Of a stretch of 50,639 bases of DNA, positions 8,960 to 17,852 are shown piece after piece. The stretch spans positions 1-50,639 of the forward strand of contig MHAY01000078.1 of the NCBI GenBank assembly GCA_001804705.1. The letters run 5' to 3'. The stretch is from Ignavibacteria bacterium RIFOXYC2_FULL_35_21 (GTDB lineage Bacteria > Bacteroidota > Ignavibacteria > Kapaibacteriales > UBA2268). Every line of letters begins with the position of its first letter. The stretch's first letter is position 1. The notes under the pieces are model-generated. The model worked only from the letters and a program-made list of their open reading frames with translations, was not told the origin of the DNA and made no database searches. A program made the position numbers and the translations under genes.

Positions 8960-11329
8960 ATGAAAGATAATTTTTTTGAAGAAGAACAATACATTATTGA
9001 TGATACTTTAAATCAGCTTGAATTTCCGGTTATACTCGATTCCATTTCTAAATTCTGTTTCTCAGAACCGGCACAAGAAGTAATTACGAAACTAAAACCT
9101 TCTGAAGAAATTTTTTGGCTAAGAAAAGAACATGATTTAATCGAAGAAATAATCAGCCTTCAGATAGCTGATGAGAAGCTGCCATTTGAGGGTTTTAAGG
9201 ACATAAGGCAGAAACTTTATAAGTCACTTATTCAAAATGCCATTCTTTTACCTGAGGAAATTCTCGATGTTTTATCAACTATTACAGCATCAAGATTAAT
9301 AAAAAGTTTCTTTATTCATAGAAAAGAAAAATACCCCCGGAGCAATGAAGAAACTGAGTTGTTGCATGAGAACAGGTTGCTTGAAAAACATATTGAAGAT
9401 ACGATTAGTGAAACCGGAGATGTTAAAGATAATGCTACAAAGGAACTCGCAAGAATAAGAAAAGAAATACGCCGAAAATCCGAAATGCTGAGGCATAGAT
9501 TGCAGGCTATTTTGAAGAAAGTAAGCGATGAAGAATTACTTCAGGATGAATTTGTCTCATTGAGAGAAGGAAGATTTGTTCTTCCTGTAAAGGTTGAACA
9601 CAAGCGGCACCTGACAGGCATTATTCATGGTATGTCTCAGACCGGCTCGACTGTTTTCATCGAACCGGCAGAAGTTATAGAGATGAATAATGAACTTTCA
9701 CTTTTGTTGAATGAAGAAAAAAGAGAGATACACAAAATATTAACTAATCTCACTGCAGAAATCGGTGATGATGCCAAACAATTCTTATCATCAGTTGATA
9801 TTATCGCTCATATTGATTCAATCAATGCCAGGGCAAGATACTCAATTAAGTTCGGGGGAATGAAACCGATTATCACAGAAGAAAGTGAGATATATCTTGG
9901 GAATGTAAGGCATCCTATTTTGGTTCAGGCTAAGGGCCTGAATAAAGTTATACCTTTATCCATTGATTTTGATTCGTCAAGAATGGGACATCTTATTTCG
10001 GGTCCAAACGCTGGCGGGAAAACAGTTGCTCTGAAAAGTATCGGACTGAATATTGCGATGGCTCTTAGCGGAATTTATCCTATGGGGTATTGTAAAACGA
10101 ATTTCAGAAGAATATTTTCTGCAATCGGCGACCACCAATCTATTCAGAATGACTTGAGTACATTCAGTTCACAAATTCTTCAACTTAAGAAGATACTTTC
10201 TTATGCCGAAAAAAGTACTTTGGTGCTGATTGATGAAATCGGTTCTGGGACTGACCCTCAGGAAGGCACCGCACTTGCATCGGGTATATTGGACAGCCTT
10301 CTCGAAGTTAATTCTTACTTTGTTGCAACTACACATCAATCATCACTGAAAAGCTATGCTTTGACACGTTCGGAAATCGAAAATGATTCCCTTGAATTTG
10401 ACGAGAATCAACTTAAACCAACATATAAATTTTTACAGGGTGTTCCGGGTAATAGTTATGCTTTTCAATTAGCAGAGAATTTAGGGCTACCCGAATTGGT
10501 ATTGAACAGGGGAAGAAAATATCTTGGGACTAAACAATCGGAACTTGAAGAAAGCATAACCATTTTGCAGAAATTCAAGTCAGAGGCAGAAGAACTCAGA
10601 ATGAAGGCTGAGAGCGAGAAATTGCAATCAGAAAAGATTAGAATTAATTATGAAGAAAAGCTTAAAGATATTAAGCAGAAGAGACAGTCATTAATTGACA
10701 ATGCACACAAAGAAGCTTATGAAATAATTGACTCTGCTAATGCCCTGATTGAAAATACAATCAAGGAAATCCGGGAAGAAAAGAAGCAGGTAACAGAAAT
10801 AAAACAAGAATTTGCAAAGACAAAAAAATCACTTGAGAAAAAGATTAAGGAGTCTGAGGAATTATACGGAATAGATGAAGGTAAACATGATTTTCATGTT
10901 GGTGAGCATGTAGTATCCTCTGATTCAAATGTTACAGGTGTAATACTTGAATTATACCCTGATAACCAGACAGCGCAATGCGATTTCAACGGTGTGAAAT
11001 TCAAAATGCCTCTAAAAAATCTAATACCCGTTAAAGCACCAAAACCAACTAAGTCAACGACTATTTCAGAGCATATCAGGTTTGACATTAGCTCATCAAT
11101 TGACTTACGTGGTAAAAGAGCCGCAGAAGCCTTGCGTGAACTTGATGAGTTCATATCAAATGCAATTATGTCGAATATCAACACAATACAAATTATTCAT
11201 GGGAAAGGCACAGGTGCATTAAGACAGGCAATACATGAGTTTCTTGTAAATCATCCATCAAACCTTAGTTTCAGAGAAGGAACATTGGTCGAAGGTGGTG
11301 CAGGAGTAACGTTTATTGATTTGTTGTAA
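8960..11329 (+). CDS. mutS2: Endonuclease MutS2
   Basis: A 789-residue MutS2, the usual length. Seen: the MutS core and clamp region with SLREGRFVLPVK, the Walker A GPNAGGKT (about 347-354), the Walker B LVLIDEIGSGTDPQEG (about 421-436), the TTHQSSLKSYA motif, a long charged coiled coil (about 525-640) and a C-terminal Smr domain with IDLRGKRAAEAL and IIHGKGTGALR. MutS2 lacks the mismatch-recognition domain; family members suppress recombination or act on stalled ribosomes, with the Smr domain as nuclease. The gene runs towards phoR, and the two stops are only 4 bp apart, so no separate terminator is possible between them. Confidence 0.95.
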   Translation: MKDNFFEEEQYIIDDTLNQLEFPVILDSISKFCFSEPAQEVITKLKPSEEIFWLRKEHDLIEEIISLQIADEKLPFEGFKDIRQKLYKSLIQNAILLPEEILDVLSTITASRLIKSFFIHRKEKYPRSNEETELLHENRLLEKHIEDTISETGDVKDNATKELARIRKEIRRKSEMLRHRLQAILKKVSDEELLQDEFVSLREGRFVLPVKVEHKRHLTGIIHGMSQTGSTVFIEPAEVIEMNNELSLLLNEEKREIHKILTNLTAEIGDDAKQFLSSVDIIAHIDSINARARYSIKFGGMKPIITEESEIYLGNVRHPILVQAKGLNKVIPLSIDFDSSRMGHLISGPNAGGKTVALKSIGLNIAMALSGIYPMGYCKTNFRRIFSAIGDHQSIQNDLSTFSSQILQLKKILSYAEKSTLVLIDEIGSGTDPQEGTALASGILDSLLEVNSYFVATTHQSSLKSYALTRSEIENDSLEFDENQLKPTYKFLQGVPGNSYAFQLAENLGLPELVLNRGRKYLGTKQSELEESITILQKFKSEAEELRMKAESEKLQSEKIRINYEEKLKDIKQKRQSLIDNAHKEAYEIIDSANALIENTIKEIREEKKQVTEIKQEFAKTKKSLEKKIKESEELYGIDEGKHDFHVGEHVVSSDSNVTGVILELYPDNQTAQCDFNGVKFKMPLKNLIPVKAPKPTKSTTISEHIRFDISSSIDLRGKRAAEALRELDEFISNAIMSNINTIQIIHGKGTGALRQAIHEFLVNHPSNLSFREGTLVEGGAGVTFIDLL

Positions 11330-11333
11330 TAAT

Positions 11334-13103
11334 TTATGCTATAGGTAAAGATACAACAAATCTTGTCCCCTTCCCTAATTCACTCTCTACCTTAATTTCC
11401 CCATTGTGCAATTGAACGATGTGTTTAACTATTGATAAACCCAATCCGGTGCCTCCAAGTTTCTTGGAACGGGATTTATCAACAGTGTAAAATCTTTCAA
11501 ATATTCTTTCCTGCTGGTCTTTGGGGATGCCGATACCGGAATCTTTAACTTCTATAATTATTTTGTTATCAGATTTATTTTTTACTGATGGGGAAGGTTG
11601 TGAACCTACCCCTACTTTATCGGTAATATTTAATTGAATTGTTCCTTCGTTTGTATATTTGATTGCATTGTCAATAAGGTTGATTAGCAATTGTTCTAAT
11701 TTGAATGGGTCAGCTTTGATTAGTGGGAGGTTTTCTGAAAAATTGCTTTGCAGATTCAGGCCTTTCGTAGAAACTGATTGATCAAATATTTTCAAAATAT
11801 TTTTAGATAATTCAATCAAATTAACTTCCTGAAATTCTAGTTCCTGTTTCTTTTCCTCGAGTTCAGATAATATTGTCAAATCCTCAATGATTCTGATAAT
11901 TCTGTCTGTGTTTTTTTCAATTACATTAAGATAAGGCTTGTGTCTTTCATCAATTTCCATCTGCAATGTCTCAACATACCCCTTAATAGAAGTCAATGGT
12001 GTTCTTAATTCATGTGAAGCATTTGAAATAAAATCTTTTTTCACAAGCTCCAGCTTTTTCATCTCAGTAATATTGTATAAAATCAAAATAATTTCATCTT
12101 TGGCTTCAATATAGCTGCCACTGCATATGTAAAATCCATCGGCAATCTGGATTTCCTTTGTTATGCTTCTGTATTGAGATTTTAATTGTTTGATAAGTTT
12201 GGCTACTTTAGCATCCTGGAGAACAGACCAATAATCAGTCCCAATAAGATTTTCTTTGTCGAAAAGAATATTAAAACTTTTATTCGAAAGAATAATCTTT
12301 CCGTGTTTGTCAATTACAACAAAACCTTCCTGTAATCCGGAGAGCAGGCTGCTTAGCTCTTCTTTTTGTTCCCTTATTTCTTTAAATGATGAACTCAGTT
12401 TTATTGTCATATCGTTAAAACTATCGGCAAGTTCTCTAAGTTCGTCACTTCTTTTAAGCAGTATTTTTGTATCGAAATCACCTGCGGATATTTTCCTCGA
12501 TGCTTCAGCCAAAGATTTTATGGGTTTTGTAAAACTTAATGAAAAGAAGAATACACCTATAAGAGTAATCAATGACAGGATTATAGAAGAACTGATAATT
12601 CTATTCCTTAATCTTGAATATAGAATATCAATGTCTTTGGTATGCATACTGACACGTGAAACCGCAATTATATTCCCGTCCTTCAGAATCGGAAGAGCAA
12701 CATAGAGCATGTCTTCCTTTATCGTATTACTAAATCTCAGAGAAGTTCCAAAACCGTTGTTGATAGCCTGTGCTATTTCTGTCCTTGTCCTGTGATTTTC
12801 CATTTCAGCAGGGTCTTTTTCAGCATCAGCTACAACCAAGCCATCAGGAAGTATGACTGTTATTCGAGCGTGAATTTCTCTGCCCAACTTTTTTATGTAA
12901 TTATCAAGCTCCTGGTAATCCTGACTATCAACTTTTGTTTCAATTATATTTTTAATACTGTAGTTTAAATTCTTCAGATGATTTGTCAAATTGTCGAGAT
13001 ATTGCTCACGGACAGTGTAATATGTTAACAATATCAGTAATGTTGTTAAAGTTACAATTACAATTAAAAATCCGATGAAAATTTTAAGGAAAATCTTACT
13101 CAT
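11334..13103 (-). CDS. phoR: PhoR-type membrane sensor histidine kinase
   Basis: A 589-residue kinase. Seen: membrane segment 1 (about 7-29), extracytoplasmic sensor region (30-165), membrane segment 2 (about 168-190), HAMP (about 190-243) with the DELRELADSFN block, PAS (about 255-345), the phospho-acceptor box SNASHELRTPLTSIKGYVE with His364, N box LIDNAIKYT, G1 VKDSGIGIPK, F box ERFYTVDKSRS and G2 GGTGLGLSI. The gene follows phoU in the same direction with an 80-bp gap, so it most likely senses phosphate through the Pst-PhoU complex. No response regulator gene is beside it. A palindrome of the 13177 family is inserted in frame at about residues 496-511 (VGVGSQPSPSV), in a loop of the ATPase domain. 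Confidence 0.9.
   Translation of the reverse strand: MSKIFLKIFIGFLIVIVTLTTLLILLTYYTVREQYLDNLTNHLKNLNYSIKNIIETKVDSQDYQELDNYIKKLGREIHARITVILPDGLVVADAEKDPAEMENHRTRTEIAQAINNGFGTSLRFSNTIKEDMLYVALPILKDGNIIAVSRVSMHTKDIDILYSRLRNRIISSSIILSLITLIGVFFFSLSFTKPIKSLAEASRKISAGDFDTKILLKRSDELRELADSFNDMTIKLSSSFKEIREQKEELSSLLSGLQEGFVVIDKHGKIILSNKSFNILFDKENLIGTDYWSVLQDAKVAKLIKQLKSQYRSITKEIQIADGFYICSGSYIEAKDEIILILYNITEMKKLELVKKDFISNASHELRTPLTSIKGYVETLQMEIDERHKPYLNVIEKNTDRIIRIIEDLTILSELEEKKQELEFQEVNLIELSKNILKIFDQSVSTKGLNLQSNFSENLPLIKADPFKLEQLLINLIDNAIKYTNEGTIQLNITDKVGVGSQPSPSVKNKSDNKIIIEVKDSGIGIPKDQQERIFERFYTVDKSRSKKLGGTGLGLSIVKHIVQLHNGEIKVESELGKGTRFVVSLPIA
11591..11614. repeat. Palindromic element inside phoR, in frame
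   Basis: GGGAAGGTTGTGAACC followed by TACCCCTAC is one copy of the GGAAGGTT-n3-AACCTTCC family, with one mismatch in the second arm. It codes for GVGSQPSPS on the phoR strand. It falls between the strands NITDK and IIIEVKDSGIG of the histidine kinase ATPase domain, a position where family members usually have a short loop. Confidence 0.85.
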
Positions 13104-13176
13104 ATTTATTTAGAATTTATAAATCAATATATTTGTCTTGTTCAAAATTGTCCTTTATAATGTTTTTTATATTGGG

Positions 13177-13369
13177 GGAAGGTTATGAACCTTCCCCTAC
13201 ATTATCCACATTTTCGGATTGGGAAGGTTGTGAACCTTCCAATTTATCGTCATCGTTTGATTGGGAAGGTTGTGAACCTTCCCCTACATTATCCACATTT
13301 TCGGATTGGGAAGGTTGTGAACCTTCCAATTTATCGTCATCGTTTGATAGGGAAGGTTGTGAACCTTCC
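13177..13369. repeat. Tandem palindrome array forming the phoU tail
   Basis: Five copies of the 19-bp palindrome GGAAGGTTGTGAACCTTCC start at 13177, 13222, 13264, 13309 and 13351. The spacings alternate 45, 42, 45, 42, so the larger unit is an 87-bp repeat present twice plus a partial copy. The linkers also alternate: CCTACATTATCCACATTTTC type and AATTTATCGTCATCG type. The first copy has A instead of G at the centre, which on the phoU strand turns CAA (Gln) into TAA, the phoU stop codon. Confidence 0.95.
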
Positions 13370-14052
13370 CCTACATTAATGCCAGTTTCATTTATTTTAT
13401 TTTTTTTATGATGTTTAATTACCTCACCGTCAATTGCAAATACGACATCCTCTGCAATGTTTGTCGTTAGGTCGGCTATTCGCTCGAGGTTTCTCGTTAT
13501 GTCTATGAATTGCATAGAGACATTAATCATGGACTTATCTTCATGCATTACCCCGATTAATTCTGTCATTAAATTATTCTTAGCATCATCCACAATCTTA
13601 TCCCGACTGCAAACATCCTTTGCTAAATTAATATCATTTTCAATGAAAGAATTAATACTGTCCTTGAGCATTTTATTCACTTGTTCGGAAATTATATGGA
13701 TTGAAGTCAGAATTTTTGTCTGATTGGGTTCATCAATTAAATCCAAAGCACACCTGCTGATGTTCACACAATGGTCAGCCATCCTTTCGAGGTCATTGTT
13801 CATTTTCATTATCATGAGAATGGTTCTCAGGTTGACAGCAAGCGGGCTGTATTGAGCTATAATTACAACACAATTTTTATCAATATTCATCTCTAATTTG
13901 TTGGCAGACTTTTCATCATGTTTCATCACTTCATTCAATAAATCACTGTCTTTATCCATCAACCCTTTGATGGATTTATTAATCATTGACTCAACATGAA
14001 AAGCATATCCGACAATTTTCGCTTTTAATTTATTTAATTGGTCCTCAAGCAT
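13183..14052 (-). CDS. phoU: PhoU phosphate regulator with palindrome-derived tail
   Basis: A 289-residue PhoU. The core (to about residue 212) has the two helical repeats with the metal-binding signatures NNDLERMADHCVNI (about 86-99) and RNLERIADLTTNI (about 188-200). PhoU links the Pst transporter to the PhoR kinase and represses both when phosphate is ample. Normal PhoU proteins end near AEDVV plus 10-20 residues; here about 68 residues follow, rich in Gly, Ser, Gln, Asp and Asn and made of alternating EGSQPSQSENVDNVG and EGSQPSQSNDDDKL units encoded by the palindrome array. The tail is probably disordered and its effect is unknown. ATG at 14052 has GGAG seven bases ahead and is preferred to TTG at 14055. 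Confidence 0.92.
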   Translation of the reverse strand: MLEDQLNKLKAKIVGYAFHVESMINKSIKGLMDKDSDLLNEVMKHDEKSANKLEMNIDKNCVVIIAQYSPLAVNLRTILMIMKMNNDLERMADHCVNISRCALDLIDEPNQTKILTSIHIISEQVNKMLKDSINSFIENDINLAKDVCSRDKIVDDAKNNLMTELIGVMHEDKSMINVSMQFIDITRNLERIADLTTNIAEDVVFAIDGEVIKHHKKNKINETGINVGEGSQPSLSNDDDKLEGSQPSQSENVDNVGEGSQPSQSNDDDKLEGSQPSQSENVDNVGEGS

Positions 14053-14090
14053 CAAATTTCTCCATATTTTTAATCAATTTTAAATCTATT

Positions 14091-14170
14091 AGTCATTAGT
14101 CGTTAGTCATTAGTTATTAGTGAATTTTGATTTCTTGCTTTCGACTTTCGACTGTTAACTTTCGACTTAC
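14091..14170. repeat. Two heptad-period arrays between pstB and phoU
   Basis: 14091-14125 reads as AGTCATT-AGTCGTT-AGTCATT-AGTTATT-AGTGAAT. 14138-14169 reads as CTTTCGA-CTTTCGA-CTGTTAA-CTTTCGA-CTTAC. Both have a strict 7-nt period with different heptamers. They fill nearly the whole gap between the two genes. Confidence 0.85.
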
Positions 14171-14928
14171 TATCCGAATTTTCCTGTTAAATACTCCTCA
14201 GTTCTTTTATCCTGGGGAGTTGTAAATAACTTTTTGGTTTTTCCATGTTCAATCAACTCGCCAAGATATAAAAAAACTGCGTCATTTGAAATTCTTGCCG
14301 CCTGCCCCATATTATGAGTTACAATTAACATTGTGACATAGCTTCTTAACTCACCGATTAGTTCTTCAATATGAGCAGTCGCTTTAGGGTCTAATGCTGA
14401 AGTCGGTTCATCGAGTAATAGAATTTCAGGTTTCATTGCCAATGCACGTGCTATGCAAAGTCTCTGCTGCTGGCCGCCTGAAAGAAATGTACCTTTTTTA
14501 TATAAATTGTCTTTCACCTCACCCCACAAAGCAGATTTCATTAATGAATCTTCAACAATAATATCTTTTTCACTTTTTTTCAGTTTAATACCATTAAGAT
14601 TATATCCTGCAATAACATTATCATAAATATTCATTGTCGGAAAGGGATTCGGCTTCTGAAAAACCATACCTATTTTTCTTCTTACAAGGATTGGGTCAAG
14701 CTCATAAATATTTTCATCGTAGAGCTTGATACTGCCTTCAGTCCTTGTGTTTTCTGTTAACTCATGCATTCTGTTGATAGCACGAATCAAAGTTGTTTTG
14801 CCGCAGCCGGAAGGTCCCATAATCGCAGTAACGCGATTCTTAATTATTGAAAGATTGATATCTTTCAACGCCTGTGAATCATCATAATAAAAACTAAAAT
14901 TTTCTATATTTAAAACTTGATTTTCCAT
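14170..14928 (-). CDS. pstB: Phosphate ABC transporter ATPase PstB
   Basis: A 252-residue ABC ATPase. Seen: Walker A GPSGCGKTT (about 38-46), Q-loop GMVFQKPNPFPTMNIYDNV (the PNPFP string is typical of PstB), signature LSGGQQQRLCIARALA, Walker B EILLLDEPTSALD and the switch histidine in IVTHNM. It powers high-affinity phosphate uptake with PstC and PstA. The open frame extends 24 codons upstream to 15000, but the family starts near MENQVLNIENFSFYY, so ATG at 14928 is chosen. That start lies 19 bases inside the end of pstA, pointing to coupled translation. Confidence 0.95.
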   Translation of the reverse strand: MENQVLNIENFSFYYDDSQALKDINLSIIKNRVTAIMGPSGCGKTTLIRAINRMHELTENTRTEGSIKLYDENIYELDPILVRRKIGMVFQKPNPFPTMNIYDNVIAGYNLNGIKLKKSEKDIIVEDSLMKSALWGEVKDNLYKKGTFLSGGQQQRLCIARALAMKPEILLLDEPTSALDPKATAHIEELIGELRSYVTMLIVTHNMGQAARISNDAVFLYLGELIEHGKTKKLFTTPQDKRTEEYLTGKFG

Positions 14929-15791
14929 TTTCTTGATATAATCTTTGCAGTAATATTCAAAATTAAAATCATTAAAACCAATAAAAAAGAAGCTCCCCAT
15001 GCGAGGTTATGCCATTCCTTGTAGGGACTGCTTGCATAATTAAATATAACAAGCGGAAGTGAGTTCATGGGCTTCATTACATCTGTACTCATAAATGGAT
15101 TGCCGAAGGAAGTAAATAACAAAGGTGCGGTCTCCCCTGCAATACGTGCCACAGCGAGCAGAATACCTGTTAAAATACCGCTTAAACCTGAAGGAAGAAC
15201 AACTTTCAGAATTGTCTTATAATAAGGAACACCGAGTGCCATTGATGCTTCCTTTAGCGAATAGGGAACCATTTTCAATGTTTCTTCAGTTGATTTGGCA
15301 ATAACAGGCAACATCATAATAGCTAATGCTATACCACCTGAAAAACCGCTGAAACTGCCCATTTGAAGAACTACCCAAATATAAACAACAATTCCGATTG
15401 ATATTGAAGGCATTCCCTGTAATATTTCCAAACCTGTTCTTACCCAATATGATAATTTTGTCTGTCTGTCCTCCGATAAATATACACCGATTGCAATTGA
15501 AACAGGAATTGCAATGATTGATGCAAGCAAAATCATTATCAGAGTTCCAACAATTGCATTTGCAACTCCTCCGCCAATTTCTCCGGGTGGCTTTGGCAAC
15601 CCTGTAAGAAAACTCCAATTGATTGAACTGATACCCTGCTTTGCAATATAAAATAGAATATATGCTAATAAAAGTGATATGAATATTGCTCCGGCAATTG
15701 TAGCATATTTGAATAACTTATCCTTAAAAATTCTGAAATTGATTTTTTTCTCCTTGAAATAGTCAACATCAAAATTTTGATTTGATATCAT
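14910..15791 (-). CDS. pstA: Phosphate ABC transporter permease PstA
   Basis: A 293-residue inner-membrane permease with about six membrane segments. Seen: an N-terminal cytoplasmic stretch, LSEDRQTKLSYWVRTGLEIL, the SISIGIVVYIWVV segment, the EAA-type loop SLKEASMALGVPYYKTILKVVLPSGLSGI and ARIAGETAPLLFTSFG near the end, all typical of PstA. The frame can start with GTG at 15821, but that codon lies inside a heptad repeat array (15813-15840); ATG at 15791 is preferred. It pairs with PstC to form the phosphate channel. pstB overlaps its end. Confidence 0.93.
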   Translation of the reverse strand: MISNQNFDVDYFKEKKINFRIFKDKLFKYATIAGAIFISLLLAYILFYIAKQGISSINWSFLTGLPKPPGEIGGGVANAIVGTLIMILLASIIAIPVSIAIGVYLSEDRQTKLSYWVRTGLEILQGMPSISIGIVVYIWVVLQMGSFSGFSGGIALAIMMLPVIAKSTEETLKMVPYSLKEASMALGVPYYKTILKVVLPSGLSGILTGILLAVARIAGETAPLLFTSFGNPFMSTDVMKPMNSLPLVIFNYASSPYKEWHNLAWGASFLLVLMILILNITAKIISRKWKIKF

Positions 15792-15812
15792 TTCACTTTT
15801 ATTATTTATCTC

Positions 15813-15840
15813 GTTATTCACTATTCCTTATTCACTAACT
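15813..15840. repeat. Heptad-period array between pstC and pstA
   Basis: Reads as TTATTCA-CTATTCC-TTATTCA-CTAACT, a 7-nt period at the pstC-pstA junction. It covers the possible GTG start of pstA and reaches the end of pstC, so this sequence has been accommodated within an operon. Confidence 0.75.
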
Positions 15841-16716
15841 AAACCGTGTAGTTTTCTTTATAATATATTTACCGATTAAATTTATTAAAGCAGTTACAAT
15901 AAACAACAACAGACCTATTTCAACCAATGCCGACAAATAGGTGCTGTCAGTTGCTTCTGTAAATTCATTTGCAATTACTGATGCCATTGTGTTTCCGGGA
16001 GAAAAAATTGAAGTGGGCATTATATTGGAATTTCCGATAATCATCGTTACAGCCATAGTCTCACCTAATGCTCTGCCCAAAGCTAATAAAGCACCTGCAA
16101 AAATACCTGAACCTGAATATGGTAGAATAATTTTTCTTATGACTTCATACTTTGTTGCACCAAGTGAATATGCCGCTTCTTTGACATCCGAAGGTACCAT
16201 TGTAATTACCTCCCTCGATATGGAAGCAGTATAAGGTATAATCATGATTGACAAAACTATAGCAGACGAGAAAATGCCGACACCATAAGCTTCGACTCCA
16301 ATTGCAACCTGAAAGTCCCTGATAATTGGTACAAGCACAAACAAACCCCAAAATCCAAATACAATGGAAGGTATGCCTGCAAGTAATTCAACAGAAGTTT
16401 TAATTACATTATGAAAAAAACCTTTGTAAAAATATTCACTTAAAAATACTGCTATCATTAATGAAACTGGAAAAGAAATTAACAAAGCAAGAAATGATGT
16501 TATCAATGTGCCTATTAAAAAAGGTAATGCTCCAAACTGTCCATCTACAGGGTCCCATTGCTTACCTGTTAGAAATCCGAAACCGAATTTTGATAATGAT
16601 TCCGAAGATTCAAAAATAAATGTGATAAAAAATCCGAATAAAAGAATAATCAGAAAAAAAGCAGAGGCATATAAAATGCCTCTGTAAGTTTTATCACCAT
16701 TTAATAATTTTCTCAT
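15835..16716 (-). CDS. pstC: Phosphate ABC transporter permease PstC
   Basis: A 293-residue permease with about six membrane segments. Seen: FGFLTGKQWDPVDGQFGALPFLIGT after the first segment, the ELLAGIPSIVFGFWGLFVL segment, the loop DVKEAAYSLGATKYEVIRKIILPYSGSGIFAG and ALGRALGETMAVTMIIGNS. These are standard PstC blocks. Its ATG overlaps the TGA of pstS by four bases (ATGA), so the two are translationally coupled. It works with PstA, PstB and the binding protein PstS in high-affinity phosphate import. Confidence 0.95.
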   Translation of the reverse strand: MRKLLNGDKTYRGILYASAFFLIILLFGFFITFIFESSESLSKFGFGFLTGKQWDPVDGQFGALPFLIGTLITSFLALLISFPVSLMIAVFLSEYFYKGFFHNVIKTSVELLAGIPSIVFGFWGLFVLVPIIRDFQVAIGVEAYGVGIFSSAIVLSIMIIPYTASISREVITMVPSDVKEAAYSLGATKYEVIRKIILPYSGSGIFAGALLALGRALGETMAVTMIIGNSNIMPTSIFSPGNTMASVIANEFTEATDSTYLSALVEIGLLLFIVTALINLIGKYIIKKTTRFS

Positions 16717-17783
16717 TCTTTTATTGGTTTCCCATTATATGTAACTGATTTCAAGATTGTCTCTGCTTTTAAAAGTGCCTGCTGTGGCAATGGTGAATAA
16801 TGAAGAGGTTCTGCATATTGTTCACCCTGGTGAATTAGCCACCAGATTAAATCCACAATTTCCTTTGCATGACTTTCATCCCTGTTATTATATTTTAATT
16901 CTTTGAATAAAATGACCCAAGTGAAACTGCTTATAGGATAACCGTCAGCAGAAGTTGTATTTGTTATTGATGCTCTTGTGTCGGCAGGTAGTTCAAAATT
17001 AGCTGCCAAACTGACTGAACTAATTGTCGGGTCAATGAAATTCCCAGATGAATTCTTAATCAATGCGGCAGGCATATTATTGCTTTTTGAATAAACAAGT
17101 TCGACATATCCGATAGAACCGGGTGTTTGTTGAACAAGACCCGCAACTCCCTCATTTCCTTTGCCTCCTAATCCGATAGGCCAGTTAAGAGATTTGCCTC
17201 TTCCGACCTTTGTTTCCCATTCTTTAGAAATTTTTGTTAAATAGTCACTGAAAATAAAAGTTGTTCCACTCCCATCGGAACGATGAACGACAACAATCTT
17301 TTGTGATGGGAGTTTGACATCGGGATTAAGTTCAATAATTCTTTTATCATTCCATTTCTTTATTTTCCCAAGAAAAATGTCAGCAATTACATCACCTGTA
17401 AATTTTAGTTTAGGATTACCCGGCAGGTTGTACGTTATTACATCAGCACCCAGACAAGTAGGAATGTGTACAATTGCTTTTCCTGCTTCGGAGAGTTCCT
17501 TCTCATCCATAAAAGCATCTGTCCCACCGAAATCAATTGTTTTACTAACAAGCTGCTTGATACCGCCACCGGAGCCAATTGACTGGTAATTAACTTTTAC
17601 CCCCTTTATTTTATAATACTCATGAAAAACTTTTGAGTAAAAGGGAAAAGGGAAAGTAGCACCGGCTCCGAGGATTTCAGTGGTACCGCTTACCCCTTCT
17701 TTCAAGGATTTCATATCCTTCTTTTCTCCCGAACATGCTGTTATTAATATTACAGCCAATATCAATAATCCAATTTTTTTCAT
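16713..17783 (-). CDS. pstS: Phosphate-binding lipoprotein PstS
   Basis: A 356-residue periplasmic phosphate-binding protein. Seen: a lipoprotein signal with LITAC at about residues 13-17, and the phosphate-contact loops GAGATFPFPFY, SIGSGGGIKQL, FGGTDAFM and HRSDGSGTTFIFSDYL. It delivers phosphate to PstCAB. The start has AAGGAAAT about seven bases ahead. It follows the porin gene after a 69-bp gap that contains one palindrome of the phoU family (17824). No separate Pho box is seen ahead of it, so it probably shares the porin promoter. Confidence 0.95.
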   Translation of the reverse strand: MKKIGLLILAVILITACSGEKKDMKSLKEGVSGTTEILGAGATFPFPFYSKVFHEYYKIKGVKVNYQSIGSGGGIKQLVSKTIDFGGTDAFMDEKELSEAGKAIVHIPTCLGADVITYNLPGNPKLKFTGDVIADIFLGKIKKWNDKRIIELNPDVKLPSQKIVVVHRSDGSGTTFIFSDYLTKISKEWETKVGRGKSLNWPIGLGGKGNEGVAGLVQQTPGSIGYVELVYSKSNNMPAALIKNSSGNFIDPTISSVSLAANFELPADTRASITNTTSADGYPISSFTWVILFKELKYNNRDESHAKEIVDLIWWLIHQGEQYAEPLHYSPLPQQALLKAETILKSVTYNGKPIKE

Positions 17784-17823
17784 ATATTATTTCCTTAATT
17801 TATTTGGTAATTTTTTTTTATCA

Positions 17824-17849
17824 GGAAGGTTTAGAACCTTCCCCTACAT
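17824..17849. repeat. Palindrome of the phoU/phoR family, intergenic
   Basis: GGAAGGTTTAGAACCTTCC followed by CCTACATTATT. The trailing CCTACATTAT is the same as in the long phoU repeat unit, so the shared unit is larger than the palindrome itself. It sits between the porin stop and the pstS start. It has no T-run typical of a terminator. Confidence 0.85.
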
Positions 17850-17852
17850 TAT

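Noticed and set aside
13177-13369. Possible CRISPR array (regular palindromic repeats)
   Set aside because: The intervening segments are not unique: they alternate between only two sequences, repeats are only 19 bp, and the array is coding. No cas gene is present.
13133-13411. Plus-strand frames over the phoU tail (repeats of GCEPS and KVVNLP)
   Set aside because: They arise from the palindrome array; the phoU frame on the other strand continues from a conserved domain.
15286-15618. 110-codon alternative minus-strand frame within pstA
   Set aside because: Cys/Asn-rich frame-shifted shadow of pstA.
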